From Candidatus Kuenenia stuttgartensis (GTDB lineage Bacteria > Planctomycetota > Planctomycetia > Planctomycetales > Planctomycetaceae): 43,903 nucleotides of DNA. Shown one piece after another: positions 17,285-25,686 of this stretch. The notes below the pieces were generated by a model. That model made no database searches. It was given only the letters and a program-made list of their open reading frames with translations, and was not told where the DNA came from. A program made the translations under genes and the position numbers. The DNA lies in the NCBI GenBank assembly GCA_945861465.1, contig CAMAVB010000036.1, positions 1 to 43,903 on the forward strand, given 5' to 3'. How positions within the stretch are numbered: the stretch's first letter is position 1; every line of letters begins with the position of its first letter.

Positions 17285-17751
17285 GCGCCCCTCCTTCTTC
17301 ACCAGCGCGCAGCATCACCCCAGACAAGTACAGGGGTTTTCGCGAAAGCTCGCAGCTTGCGCAGGCACTCCATCGCTCGTCGCCAACAGGGCAGGGCGTT
17401 GCTTACAGACTGGCTTTGTTACAGGTTTGAACGCGGACGAGTGCAGAATTCGTCCGCGAGTACTCACTCACTCAACGGGCGGCGATGTTAACCGCCTGTG
17501 ACGCAGTGTCAAACGACGTTGGCAGAATTCTGATCACGTTTTCGACTTGAAAACGCTAAGTGATTTCACGCCAACACTCTGCGCCGTCGAAATTCCTGAT
17601 CGCGTGTTTTTTTATCAAACTGGCGTCTTTCGTTTGACACAATTTGCTGGCAAAATCACCGCGAGGACATCTCTTGAACTTCCGCAGTTTTGTGAACGGC
17701 CGCAACACGATACACTCAGCACAAATCGGCACAAAGGAGGATTTCTGAATC
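17285..17751. other. Divergent intergenic region upstream of dnaA and the exported PCMT gene
   Basis: It must contain the promoters of both divergent genes. A perfect 9-bp stem CGCGGACGA/TCGTCCGCG (17432-17440 with 17450-17458, 9-nt loop) lies here, followed by a weaker GGCGG/CCGCC stem (17478-17482 with 17492-17496). TTGACA at 17634-17639 is a possible -35 but has no good -10 at the right spacing. ACAAAGGAGG (17731-17740) is the ribosome binding site of the PCMT gene. No 9-mer close to TTATCCACA was found. Confidence 0.45.
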
Positions 17752-18978
17752 ATGGCAAATCATCGAACGCGAATCGTTGTCACGTTGAACTTCTTAATCG
17801 TCACGTGCGCGTTGACTGCGGGTGCAATCGCGCAGAATCGACGTTTTGATGAATTACGTGACGATATGGTCACGGCTCATATTGAGGGCGAAGGCATTAC
17901 CAATACTGCGGTGCTGCAGGCCATGCGTGCCGTGCCGCGTCATGAGTTTGTACCGTCCGCTCAAAGGGGACGTGCCTACGAAGATCTGGCACTGCCGATC
18001 GGACATCAGCAAACGATTTCGCCCCCCTATATTGTCGCGTACATGACCAATGAGCTTGATCCGCAACCGAACGATCGCGTTCTGGAAATTGGTACTGGCA
18101 GCGGTTATCAGGCATCGGTTCTGGCTCAGATTGTCAAAGACGTTTATACGATCGAGATTGTCTCTGAGCTTTCAAAACAGGCTGAGAAGCGAATGCAGGA
18201 TCTGGGTTACATGAACGTGCATTGTCTCGATGGAGATGGCTTCAAGGGCTGGCCGGAACACGCTCCTTTTGACAAGATCATCGTGACCTGTTCGCCCGAG
18301 AACATCCCGCTGCCACTGATCGATCAGCTGAAAGACGGCGGTCGCATGATCATCCCCGTCGGTGAACGCTATCAGCAGTCCTTCCATCTGCTTGTGAAAG
18401 AGAACGGAAAACTGAAAGACGAGCGGTTGGCATCGACACTATTCGTTCCGATGACCGGTGAATCTGAAGTACTTCGCAGAGTACAACCAGACCCGGACCG
18501 ACCACAGATTGTCAACGGCTCGTTTGATCTCGACGAAAACGAAGATGAAAAACCGGACGGCTGGCACTATCAGCGGCAAACCACCATGTGTGATGATGCA
18601 CCGATGGACGGCAAGTACTGCCTGCGGTTTGAAAACAAAGATTCCGCCCTGATCTCGCAGGCGCTGCAGGGTTCCGCCATTAATGGGCGAACGGTTGGAA
18701 CGCTGCGCCTGAACTACTGGGTGCGATGCAACGGCATCGTTCCGGGCAGCGAGATTACGCAACAGGCGGCTGTGGTAGTGCATTTTTATGATAACTTCCG
18801 TCGCGAAGTCGGCACCACGGTGCTGGGAAAATGGCGTGGCAGCTTTGGCTGGCAAAATGCAAGATCAACCGTCATCGTTCCTTCCAATGCGAAGGAATTG
18901 ATCATTCGCATCGGATTGAATGGCGCTCAGGGCCAACTGGATCTGGATGATCTGCAGATGACGGCGGTGAAGCGGTGA
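17752..18978 (+). CDS. Exported protein-L-isoaspartate methyltransferase-like protein with C-terminal beta-domain
   Basis: 408 residues. A signal peptide (about 1-28, 'LNFLIVTCALTAGAIAQ') precedes a PCMT domain (about 30-235) with 'VPRHEFVP', 'GHQQTISPPYIVAYM' and the SAM-binding motif I 'VLEIGTGSGYQAS' (residues 110-122). PCMT enzymes methylate isoaspartyl residues to repair aged proteins; the substrate motif is intact. The remaining 170 residues ('IVNGSFDLDENEDEKPDGWHYQ...') look like a carbohydrate-binding-type jelly-roll domain. Export of a SAM-dependent enzyme is unusual because SAM is cytoplasmic; the protein might act in the periplasm-like compartment or bind another ligand. Ribosome site AAAGGAGG supports the start. 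It is next to the HtrA-like gene on the same strand. Confidence 0.85.
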   Translation: MANHRTRIVVTLNFLIVTCALTAGAIAQNRRFDELRDDMVTAHIEGEGITNTAVLQAMRAVPRHEFVPSAQRGRAYEDLALPIGHQQTISPPYIVAYMTNELDPQPNDRVLEIGTGSGYQASVLAQIVKDVYTIEIVSELSKQAEKRMQDLGYMNVHCLDGDGFKGWPEHAPFDKIIVTCSPENIPLPLIDQLKDGGRMIIPVGERYQQSFHLLVKENGKLKDERLASTLFVPMTGESEVLRRVQPDPDRPQIVNGSFDLDENEDEKPDGWHYQRQTTMCDDAPMDGKYCLRFENKDSALISQALQGSAINGRTVGTLRLNYWVRCNGIVPGSEITQQAAVVVHFYDNFRREVGTTVLGKWRGSFGWQNARSTVIVPSNAKELIIRIGLNGAQGQLDLDDLQMTAVKR

Positions 18979-19056
18979 TGCTCAAAGAAGCGGTGATGAT
19001 TGTGGTGATCAACAGCTAGAAAACGACCTGGACTTATACCGTTGGTTAAACGATCT

Positions 19057-21243
19057 ATGAAAACCTTGCAATTTAACTGCGTCCTGCCTGGACTGATGCT
19101 TTACTTGCTTGCCTGCCCATCGACATCCGGTGATGACCTGGGCGAGGCAATTCAGGCGGCAATTCGCAGAGTCGAACCGTCGATTGTGCGTTTGCGTGTT
19201 ATCGGCGGGGAACAGTCTGTCGATGGCGATACTGTGCAATCGCTCATGACGACCGGAATCGTGATCTCGGAGGACGGCGAAATCCTGACAAGTCAGTTTG
19301 CGCTGGAAGGCAATCCGGAAGCGGTGCTTGTCGAAGATCAATCCTGCAAGCGCACGAATGCGACAATCGTTGCTACGGACAGTGTCCGACGCATCGTGCT
19401 GCTGAAGGCGAAGGAGGGTCGCTGGACTCCCGCAGTGGCCGACGAAAAGCATGTGGTTGAAGTCGGGCAATGGTCGATTGCACTGGGACGATTCTATGCG
19501 GCGGAATCCTCAAGTGTTTCCGTGGGGATCATCAGCGCGTTAAATCGCATCCATGGGATGGCCATTCAGACGGATGCGAAGGTGTCGCTCGTCAACTACG
19601 GTGGACCGCTTGTATCTCTGAATGGCAAGATTACCGGAATTCTGGTGCCACTGTCGCCTCGCGGCGGCGGTTCAGCCAATTCAGGAGTTGAATGGTACGA
19701 TTCCGGGATCGGGTTTGCGATCCCGCTCAAAGACGCGCTCGCCTCGGCTGAAAAACTGCGTTCCGGCCAGAATCTGAAACCAGGCAGAATCGGTATCAGG
19801 CTGGTATCCGCAGGAGCATTCGATGCAAATGTTGTTGTCGATCGTGTTTCTCCCGGCAGTCCTGCAGCAAGCGCCGGACTGCTCAGGGGAGATCGGATTC
19901 TGGCGATTGATGGTCTCATGGTGGAACGCAGCAGCGTCCTGATGGAATCACTTGCACGGCATTATGCGGGAGATTCAGTGATCCTGAAGATTCGACGCGG
20001 CCAGGAAGAAATGACACAGACGGTTGAGCTTGTGGAATCGCTGCCGCCCGTCTCACAAGGGTATCTTGGACTGCTTCCCATTCGGCTTGCAAGACAGGCA
20101 GAGTCGTCGGACGCAGCGCCCGATGCGACAGAGGAAGACGCCATAAAAGATGCTGAGAAGGGCGCAGACGACAAGAAACGATCGCTCGATATTCCTCGCA
20201 TCAGGCTTCCCGGAATTCTGGAGAAGATCGGAGGTGCGAGTCAGGAGATCGGGGATTCAGTTCCGCTGATTGTCCTGAATGATGCGCCGACTGCTGCACA
20301 AATCGTCCCTGCGGGAATCGAACTTCTGTCACTGAACGGCGCAAGCACATCATCGCTCGCTGAACTGTCAATCGCGGTGGATAAACTCGTTCCGGGATCC
20401 GTAGCGAAGATCGAGTATCGCGTACCCGGCGAAACGAAAACAGAGACGGCAGACATCACGGCTGTCAGTCGTCTTGAAAATGTGATTTCATTATCTGACA
20501 CCGTTCTGGAACAGATTCAGAGGTCCAGACCTTCTTCTGCTGCGAAAGTTGCTGTCCACAACGCTGCAGACACCAGTGGTGATCCGGCAGATAAGGCCGC
20601 ATCTGCGGCAAGGATAAACGGTGTCTCGCGTCGCGAATTCAACTTTGAAGAACGCGGTCGCTGTGTTGTCCTTTCATCTTCGAATTCAAGTCCGGTGATG
20701 CCTGGAATCATCATTCTGCTGTCGGCAGATAAGACAAGCGAAGAAGAACTCGTGCGACGCTGGGGGCCTGTGCTGACGTCGCATTGCCTGACCGTCGCGA
20801 TTCCGCAAAATCCGGAATCCTCGCGATTGACTACGGACGATATTCCGCTGGTGATGACGACGATTCGAACATTGGTCTCGCAGGGCGGAGCCGACTTGCA
20901 ACGCGTGGTTGTGGTTGCCGACCGTCCTCAAGCATCCATGGCTTGGCAATGTACTTTCGGCGGACCTTCGACGATTCGTGGCATCGCACTCACGGATGGC
21001 TGGTTTTCCAGTTCCGAAATTCAGGGTGTCGAAGGGGCAGGGCACTCGGTGTTTCTGCTGGATGCGACTGCGGGAGGTCAGGCGAAGGCATTGCGGGAGC
21101 TTAGCCGTAAATCGTTGAACGATGCAGGCTTGTGGGCTCCACTTCCTACCGTATCCGACGCAACTGACAAGACCGACGATGCTGGCGAGAATCGGTCTGT
21201 GCGGAGCATTGCTGACTGGTCAATGCTGATACGATCGTTCTGA
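19057..21243 (+). CDS. Degenerate HtrA/DegP-like PDZ protein with C-terminal hydrolase-like domain
   Basis: 728 residues from the ATG at 19057 (TTG at 19042 is a weaker alternative). A signal peptide ('GLMLYLLACPSTSG') is followed by a trypsin-fold domain laid out like DegP, but the catalytic positions are changed: 'ILTSQFALEG' where His is expected, 'DSVRRIVLLKAK' where Asp is expected, and 'VNYGGPLVSLNG' in place of GNSGGPL. A PDZ domain follows ('VVVDRVSPGSPAASAGLLRGDRILAIDG', about residues 265-330), then a charged linker and a second PDZ-like segment. Residues about 530-680 resemble an alpha/beta-hydrolase sheet, whose nucleophile elbow ('VVVVADRPQAS') lacks the usual GxSxG. The protein is probably a non-catalytic binding or scaffold protein of the cell envelope. 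It starts 78 bp after the PCMT gene and may be cotranscribed. Confidence 0.8.
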   Translation: MKTLQFNCVLPGLMLYLLACPSTSGDDLGEAIQAAIRRVEPSIVRLRVIGGEQSVDGDTVQSLMTTGIVISEDGEILTSQFALEGNPEAVLVEDQSCKRTNATIVATDSVRRIVLLKAKEGRWTPAVADEKHVVEVGQWSIALGRFYAAESSSVSVGIISALNRIHGMAIQTDAKVSLVNYGGPLVSLNGKITGILVPLSPRGGGSANSGVEWYDSGIGFAIPLKDALASAEKLRSGQNLKPGRIGIRLVSAGAFDANVVVDRVSPGSPAASAGLLRGDRILAIDGLMVERSSVLMESLARHYAGDSVILKIRRGQEEMTQTVELVESLPPVSQGYLGLLPIRLARQAESSDAAPDATEEDAIKDAEKGADDKKRSLDIPRIRLPGILEKIGGASQEIGDSVPLIVLNDAPTAAQIVPAGIELLSLNGASTSSLAELSIAVDKLVPGSVAKIEYRVPGETKTETADITAVSRLENVISLSDTVLEQIQRSRPSSAAKVAVHNAADTSGDPADKAASAARINGVSRREFNFEERGRCVVLSSSNSSPVMPGIIILLSADKTSEEELVRRWGPVLTSHCLTVAIPQNPESSRLTTDDIPLVMTTIRTLVSQGGADLQRVVVVADRPQASMAWQCTFGGPSTIRGIALTDGWFSSSEIQGVEGAGHSVFLLDATAGGQAKALRELSRKSLNDAGLWAPLPTVSDATDKTDDAGENRSVRSIADWSMLIRSF

Positions 21244-21322
21244 TTCGCCATAAATGCGGAGCTTGGCGCTGAGCATTTTCTCGGCACGTTGCTTCCTCTA
21301 TACTGCCGCCGTAATTGGCAGG

Positions 21323-21365
21323 GCGGGTAGGCCCGGTGAGCGGCGGGTGTTAGCCCGCCGGTACG
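21323..21365. repeat. Palindromic GC-rich intergenic element
   Basis: CGGCGGG/CCCGCCG (21341-21347 with 21354-21360) is a 7-bp perfect stem with a TGTTAG loop, within GGCGGGTAGGCCCGGTGAG...GGTACG. It resembles the 'GTTAGCC' cores of the other palindromes in the window and could act as a terminator for the upstream gene. Confidence 0.5.
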
Positions 21366-21443
21366 TTACATCGCAGTCAGCAGGGCAGGGCGGTTGCCAT
21401 CCGCAGCCCGAAACCATTACACATCGATCATCAGGCAAACCCG

Positions 21444-21920
21444 ATGAGCACCAGCAATTCAGACATTGATGTCTCTTCCTCTCGCGTCCTCATTGCAGAC
21501 GACATTCAGCAGAATCGTGAATTGCTGGAAGCGTACCTTGCTGATGAAGGATATGAGATTCTGATGGCATCGGACGGACAGCAAACGATGCAACTCGTGG
21601 ATCAGCATCAGCCTGATCTAATTCTGCTGGATATTATGATGCCACGGATGAGTGGCTATGAAGTCTGCTCACAGATTAAAGGCGACCCGGCGCGCCGAGG
21701 TATCCTGGTGCTGATTGTCACCGCTTTGAACGAAACCGGGGATATTGAGAAAGCCGTCAACGCTGGCTGCGACGACTTTCTCACGAAGCCTGTGAATCGT
21801 CTGGAACTTCGCACTCGTGTGCGTTCATTGCTGCGCGTTCGTCATCTGGCGAATGAACGTGATCGCCTACTCGCTTACCTTGAAGAAATGGAACACCGCA
21901 TTTTGCGCGGTGACGGCTGA
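21444..21920 (+). CDS. Stand-alone response regulator receiver protein
   Basis: 158 residues, essentially one CheY-like receiver domain (about 13-130) followed by a short coiled-coil-like helix (LANERDRLLAYLEEMEHRI). Phosphorylation-site residues are all present: acidic pair Asp19-Asp20, phospho-acceptor Asp63 ('LILLDIMMPRMSG'), Thr93 ('IVTAL') and Lys115 ('FLTKPV'). No DNA-binding or output domain is attached, so it must act through partner proteins; the cognate histidine kinase is not in the window. The stop lies 4 nt before the next gene, so the two form an operon. Confidence 0.9.
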   Translation: MSTSNSDIDVSSSRVLIADDIQQNRELLEAYLADEGYEILMASDGQQTMQLVDQHQPDLILLDIMMPRMSGYEVCSQIKGDPARRGILVLIVTALNETGDIEKAVNAGCDDFLTKPVNRLELRTRVRSLLRVRHLANERDRLLAYLEEMEHRILRGDG

Positions 21921-21924
21921 AAAA

Positions 21925-23187
21925 ATGTCTGATCAGAAAATTGTGCCTTCAACCGTGATCGAAGCATCTGAGCCGGGTAACGACTTCATCGAAGTCGTCG
22001 TGCGTAATCGAAGGGCTCAACCGTTCTTTGGTCGCCATCCGTGGGTTTTTGTCGGTGCCGTGGATCGTGTCAACGGGATGAAGTCGTCGGACGTACCGCC
22101 GGGAACGATTGCGAAACTTGTAAATTCAGAAGGCCGCTTCATCGCCTGGGGCCTGTACAACCCGGCCAGTCGCATCGTCGTGCGGCTGTACTCGTGGCGG
22201 CTTGAGCGACCGCTGGACGCCGCGTTCTGGCAAGCGACAATTCATCAGGCCGTCGAATCTCGCCGCGAAATGTTTAATCTCAATTCTCCAAACACCGGTT
22301 GCCGATTGATCTTCAGCGAAGCCGATGGTCTGTCAGGGCTGACCGTGGATTTCTACGGCGGCTTTCTGCTTGTGCAATTCACCAGTCTGGCACTGTTCCT
22401 GCATCGGGATACCATTCTGACGGCGCTGCAGGACGAAGTGCAACCAAAAGGAATATGGCTGCGGACCGAAAAAGGCATGCGCGAAGCCGAAGGACTGGAT
22501 GTCGTCGATGGATTGCTGTCAGGTCAGGAGCCTCCGCGACCTTTGTTTATTGACGAGTTCGGTGTCAATTACGGCGTCGATGTGCAGCAGGGGCAGAAGA
22601 CCGGCTGCTATCTTGATCAACGTGACAATCGGCTCGCGGCGAGTCGGTATCTGAAAGGTGCGAATGTACTGGATACCTTCTGCTTTTCCGGGGGATTTGG
22701 AATCACGGCACTAAAACGTGGTGGCGCAGCTTCGGTCCTGGGAATCGATTCTTCCGAGTCCGCGCTGGAGCTGGCGAAGGCCAATGCAGAACTCAACGGC
22801 GTCGCCGATCGATGTCAATGGCAACGTGACGATGTGCGTCCTGCGCTGGAAGCAATGGCAGGGCGGGGCACGTTGTTTGACGCTGTGATTCTGGATCCGC
22901 CACGCATGGCACGCACGCGCGGGGGGATGGATCGAGCGATTAACGGCTATGTGCGGCTGAATCAACTGGGTCTGCAGGTGCTCAAGCCGGGCGGGATTCT
23001 TGTCACCTGCAGTTGTTCGGGTCTTGTGAGCCGGGATGAATTTCAGGAAATGCTGGCTGAAGTCGCGCGCCAGACCGGTCGCGACATTCAGGTTCTGGAA
23101 AACCGAGGTCAGCCCGCTGACCATCCTGTCCGCGTGACATGTCCCGAAACTGAATACCTGAAAGTCCTGATCTGCCGCGTGAGTTGA
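21925..23187 (+). CDS. Class I SAM-dependent rRNA methyltransferase (RlmI-like, COG1092)
   Basis: 420 residues from the ATG at 21925, 4 nt after the response regulator. The N-terminus has the PUA-like region ('RNRRAQPFFGRHPWVFVGAVDRVNG'), the middle the RlmI-like lead-in ('GCRLIFSEADGLSGLTVDFYG' and 'GQKTGCYLDQRDNR'), and the C-terminal half the Rossmann methyltransferase with motif I 'VLDTFCFSGGFGITA', the catalytic 'ILDPPRMART' and 'LVTCSCSGLVSRDEF' with the expected Cys. This group methylates cytosine-5 in 23S rRNA. The longer frame upstream overlaps the response regulator and is not used. An adjacent receiver gene is not a known partner. Confidence 0.85.
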   Translation: MSDQKIVPSTVIEASEPGNDFIEVVVRNRRAQPFFGRHPWVFVGAVDRVNGMKSSDVPPGTIAKLVNSEGRFIAWGLYNPASRIVVRLYSWRLERPLDAAFWQATIHQAVESRREMFNLNSPNTGCRLIFSEADGLSGLTVDFYGGFLLVQFTSLALFLHRDTILTALQDEVQPKGIWLRTEKGMREAEGLDVVDGLLSGQEPPRPLFIDEFGVNYGVDVQQGQKTGCYLDQRDNRLAASRYLKGANVLDTFCFSGGFGITALKRGGAASVLGIDSSESALELAKANAELNGVADRCQWQRDDVRPALEAMAGRGTLFDAVILDPPRMARTRGGMDRAINGYVRLNQLGLQVLKPGGILVTCSCSGLVSRDEFQEMLAEVARQTGRDIQVLENRGQPADHPVRVTCPETEYLKVLICRVS

Positions 23188-23589
23188 TTAACCCAGGTTC
23201 AGAATGGTATCCGCAGTTTTGAAATTCGTAGGGTGTGACAAGCAGCTGGCAAGCTGCGAAGGCGCACCACATTTGCGATGAATCCTCGGTGTGCCCGCGC
23301 TCGCGTTGCCCGCTTGCTTCATGCACGCTCAGCATGCTGGTCGCCGCAGCCAGGAATGCCCTGTCTCGCGGCGCTCGACAGGGCATTCCTGGCTGTCTTT
23401 TGCCCCATTCCCTGTGGTAACATTTTAAAATAAGGCAACACGAGCGGCAGATCTGATTGACGCTCTACATGCTTCGCTGGCAACTGAAACGAGTAGCCAG
23501 ATTTCGCTGAAATCTGCCGTGCCGATTTCGGCGACTTCGGCGACGTCAGCCGGGTGCAAATCAGCTTTTGGAATTCGTGGAGGCGAAAC
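23188..23589. other. Intergenic region with a long perfect hairpin
   Basis: The dominant feature is an inverted repeat at 23347-23365 and 23377-23395 (19 bp, 11-nt loop) built on CAGCCAGGAATGCCCTGTC and its complement. It is followed by TTTTGCCCC rather than a clean T-run, so it is either a terminator-like structure or a small mobile palindrome. Near its 3' end TGGAGGCGAAACATG supplies a good ribosome site for a gene starting at 23590. I see no other gene in this stretch. Confidence 0.6.
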
Positions 23590-23782
23590 ATGTCAACGCG
23601 TTTACTGCAGATATTCTGCACTGATGCTGGAACGCGGGGGCGGAACGTGGGCTATCCATCTGTTTACGATAAATCGATAGCTTTGCGAAAGAAAGCTAAT
23701 TCAGCCAAGTGGCGTTTGCTTCGGCTTCGATTGGAGCATTCGTGGACGATCCTTCCTGTTTTGTCCAAATTGCGAACGACAG

Positions 23783-24109
23783 ATGGATGGCCCCGTTGCT
23801 GGCTTGATGTTCACCGGGTTTGCGATCTTCGACTTGTTCTACGAAAAGGGGCAGGCTGCATTGAACATCGCCAATCACAACGCTGAAGCATGGGCCGCAT
23901 GGGATACCTTGATTGGCCAATTCGAAGCGTGTATTGACGAAGCCTGCGGCACGTCCGGAATGATCAGCTACAACAGGATCCTTCACCTGAAGGACTCCTT
24001 CGTTAACTATCTGGTAGCGCTCGGATTCTCTCGAGACTCGACCGAAGTGATGAGCCTGGACATGGCGATTGAGATTTGGGTTGGGCTTTACGGTCCACCA
24101 CCGCAATAG
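23783..24109 (+). CDS. Hypothetical protein, probably the 3' part of a frameshifted gene
   Basis: 108 residues from the ATG at 23783, acidic and without signal peptide. The same frame is open upstream to 23681 and reads 'SFLFCPNCERQMDG' just before this ATG, a CxxC pair that looks like genuine coding sequence and suggests the true N-terminus is further upstream. In a different frame, an ATG at 23590 with a strong GGAGG begins 'MSTRLLQIFCTDAGTRG...'. A single frameshift near 23685-23700 would join these into one protein of about 170 residues. I do not recognise the family. The next gene starts 42 bp after the stop, suggesting cotranscription. Confidence 0.45.
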   Translation: MDGPVAGLMFTGFAIFDLFYEKGQAALNIANHNAEAWAAWDTLIGQFEACIDEACGTSGMISYNRILHLKDSFVNYLVALGFSRDSTEVMSLDMAIEIWVGLYGPPPQ

Positions 24110-24151
24110 ATTTGTTGTGTATGACTGATCTATAAATACTGAACGAATGCA

Positions 24152-25225
24152 ATGGGGGGATTCACCGTGGATGATCGTGCAATACTGCCGCGTGACGGAG
24201 TTCTGCGGCAGGGGTATTTCTATCTGCTGGATTGCTATAATGAGGATTTGCATCTTTCGGGCCTTGGCGACGACACGATGAAGCGGCGTGTCGTGCAGGA
24301 GGCTCTGCCTTTCCAGCGGGTGGCCGGGTCAGATTTTGATTCGTGGCTGGCCGTGCGAACTGAACCATTGCTACAGCTTGAGCCAGAGATCCTCCGAGAA
24401 TGCGAGACCGTTCCAGGCCATTTCACGCAGTCCTGGTGGAAGAATCTTAAGGTCATTCCGTGGGAAGGTGCGCCGGGGATCATTCTCCAGTCAGTGTCCG
24501 ACGACCGAGTTATTCTTGTCCGAAAGGACTTGAAGGACAAACTTGCGCGCACACCATTTACTGGCTGGGAGACGTCGGCGGTGGAATTCGTGACGCAGGC
24601 GCTGGATCGGTTGGGAACCAGCGCTGACGCCAATTGTGAGTTCCCAATGTGGTATCTCAAATTCCGAGGGAAACTGCGATTTCGTTCCATGAGATTTGAA
24701 TCCGGCATGAATGAATGCCCCATGTGCGGACATTCGCCCGTCATCTGCCCGACGTGCTGTCGATCGGATCTAAAATGCTCGCAATGTGGTGAACAAGTTC
24801 TGAATACAGGTGGCAAGTATCCGCGTGGACCTCATGCCAGAATCTGTGAATGGTACTGGACGCGGGAACCTTTTCAGATTGTACGGGGTGAGACGTGGGA
24901 TGGTTGCGACTTCTCGTTGCTTGCTCACGCCTCCAAGCCAGCAATGGAGCATTTTCATATTGTCACGCGGCGAACGGCAACAAGGTCGCAGTCGAATGTG
25001 TCTGCTGCACTTGCTGCCACCCACGACCGGTGGTTTTCGTACCTTGCTGGTGATTCATCTGCTGGCGTGTGTCGGGTTTCTGATCGGCTGGCAGTTTCGC
25101 ATCTGTGCCGTTGTCGTCTTTGTGACGCTGGTTTCTATTCACCACCGAAACACGTTCATCCTGTCAAGCGGAGATACGGTGCTGCGTCTGATGAGTTTTC
25201 TGGCGATGTTCAGTTCTGCCGGTGA
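24152..25225 (+). CDS. Zinc-ribbon protein with an aberrant, out-of-frame C-terminus
   Basis: Residues 1 to about 270 look like a real, globular protein; a cysteine cluster at about residues 188-215 ('ECPMCGH', 'CPTCCRSDLKCSQCG') is a zinc-ribbon-type metal site with three CxxC motifs. From about 24970 on the frame runs into DNA that codes in another frame for the HTTM protein, and the remaining 80 or so residues are therefore almost certainly not native. The original C-terminus was lost at this junction. The ATG at 24152 has no strong ribosome site; it follows the 23783 gene closely. I do not recognise a function. Confidence 0.55.
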   Translation: MGGFTVDDRAILPRDGVLRQGYFYLLDCYNEDLHLSGLGDDTMKRRVVQEALPFQRVAGSDFDSWLAVRTEPLLQLEPEILRECETVPGHFTQSWWKNLKVIPWEGAPGIILQSVSDDRVILVRKDLKDKLARTPFTGWETSAVEFVTQALDRLGTSADANCEFPMWYLKFRGKLRFRSMRFESGMNECPMCGHSPVICPTCCRSDLKCSQCGEQVLNTGGKYPRGPHARICEWYWTREPFQIVRGETWDGCDFSLLAHASKPAMEHFHIVTRRTATRSQSNVSAALAATHDRWFSYLAGDSSAGVCRVSDRLAVSHLCRCRLCDAGFYSPPKHVHPVKRRYGAASDEFSGDVQFCR

Positions 25226-25682
25226 TGCGTTTTCAGTGGATGCTGCGATCCAGGGAACGGTCGGATTTCCTGCCGTCGATCCATGGCCGCTGCGTTTGAT
25301 GCAGATCCTGATTTCGATTGTCTACGTGCGAACCGTTTACTGGAAACTCCGAGGCAACATGTGGTGGAACGGGACGGCGGCATGGTATCCCGTCTGGGTG
25401 GATACCTATCTTCGCCACCGTCCGCCACGCTGGATGCTGTCACCGTTTCTCATTCGCATTGCGACATGGGGCACGCTGCTCGCAGAACTGGCTCTGGGAA
25501 CGTTGATCTGGATTCACGAACTGCGACCGTATATCGTCCTGTCCGGTATCATCATGCATGCAGTGTTCGAAGTCGTGATGAATCTGCAACTGTTCGGCTG
25601 GATCATGATCGCCGGCCTGCTCCTGTTTTTGCCACCAGATTCGCTTTCAAGATGTCTGGAGTGGCTGGCGGCGTGGATGTAG
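24996..25682 (+). CDS. HTTM-domain membrane protein, truncated at the N-terminus
   Basis: The frame is open from 24810, but recognisable sequence starts near the ATG at 24996 ('MCLLHLLPPTTGG'). The protein then has several transmembrane helices ('LLVIHLLACVGFLIGW', 'FRICAVVVFVTLVSIHHRN', 'LGTLIWIHELRPYIVLSGIIMHAVFEV', 'MIAGLLLFL') and the HTTM (gamma-carboxylase-like membrane) signatures 'SGDTVLRLMSFLAMFS' and 'WWNGTAAWYPVW'. Family members normally carry roughly 90 more N-terminal residues including the first helices; these are missing because the gene was cut and joined to the zinc-ribbon gene upstream. It converges with the redoxin-like gene, whose stop lies 4 bp downstream. Likely non-functional or impaired. 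Confidence 0.7.
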   Translation: MCLLHLLPPTTGGFRTLLVIHLLACVGFLIGWQFRICAVVVFVTLVSIHHRNTFILSSGDTVLRLMSFLAMFSSAGDAFSVDAAIQGTVGFPAVDPWPLRLMQILISIVYVRTVYWKLRGNMWWNGTAAWYPVWVDTYLRHRPPRWMLSPFLIRIATWGTLLAELALGTLIWIHELRPYIVLSGIIMHAVFEVVMNLQLFGWIMIAGLLLFLPPDSLSRCLEWLAAWM

Positions 25683-25686
25683 GAGA

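Noticed and set aside
17285-17751. Replication origin with DnaA boxes upstream of dnaA
   Set aside because: The best 9-mer (TTATCAAAC near 17612) has three mismatches to TTATCCACA and stands alone.
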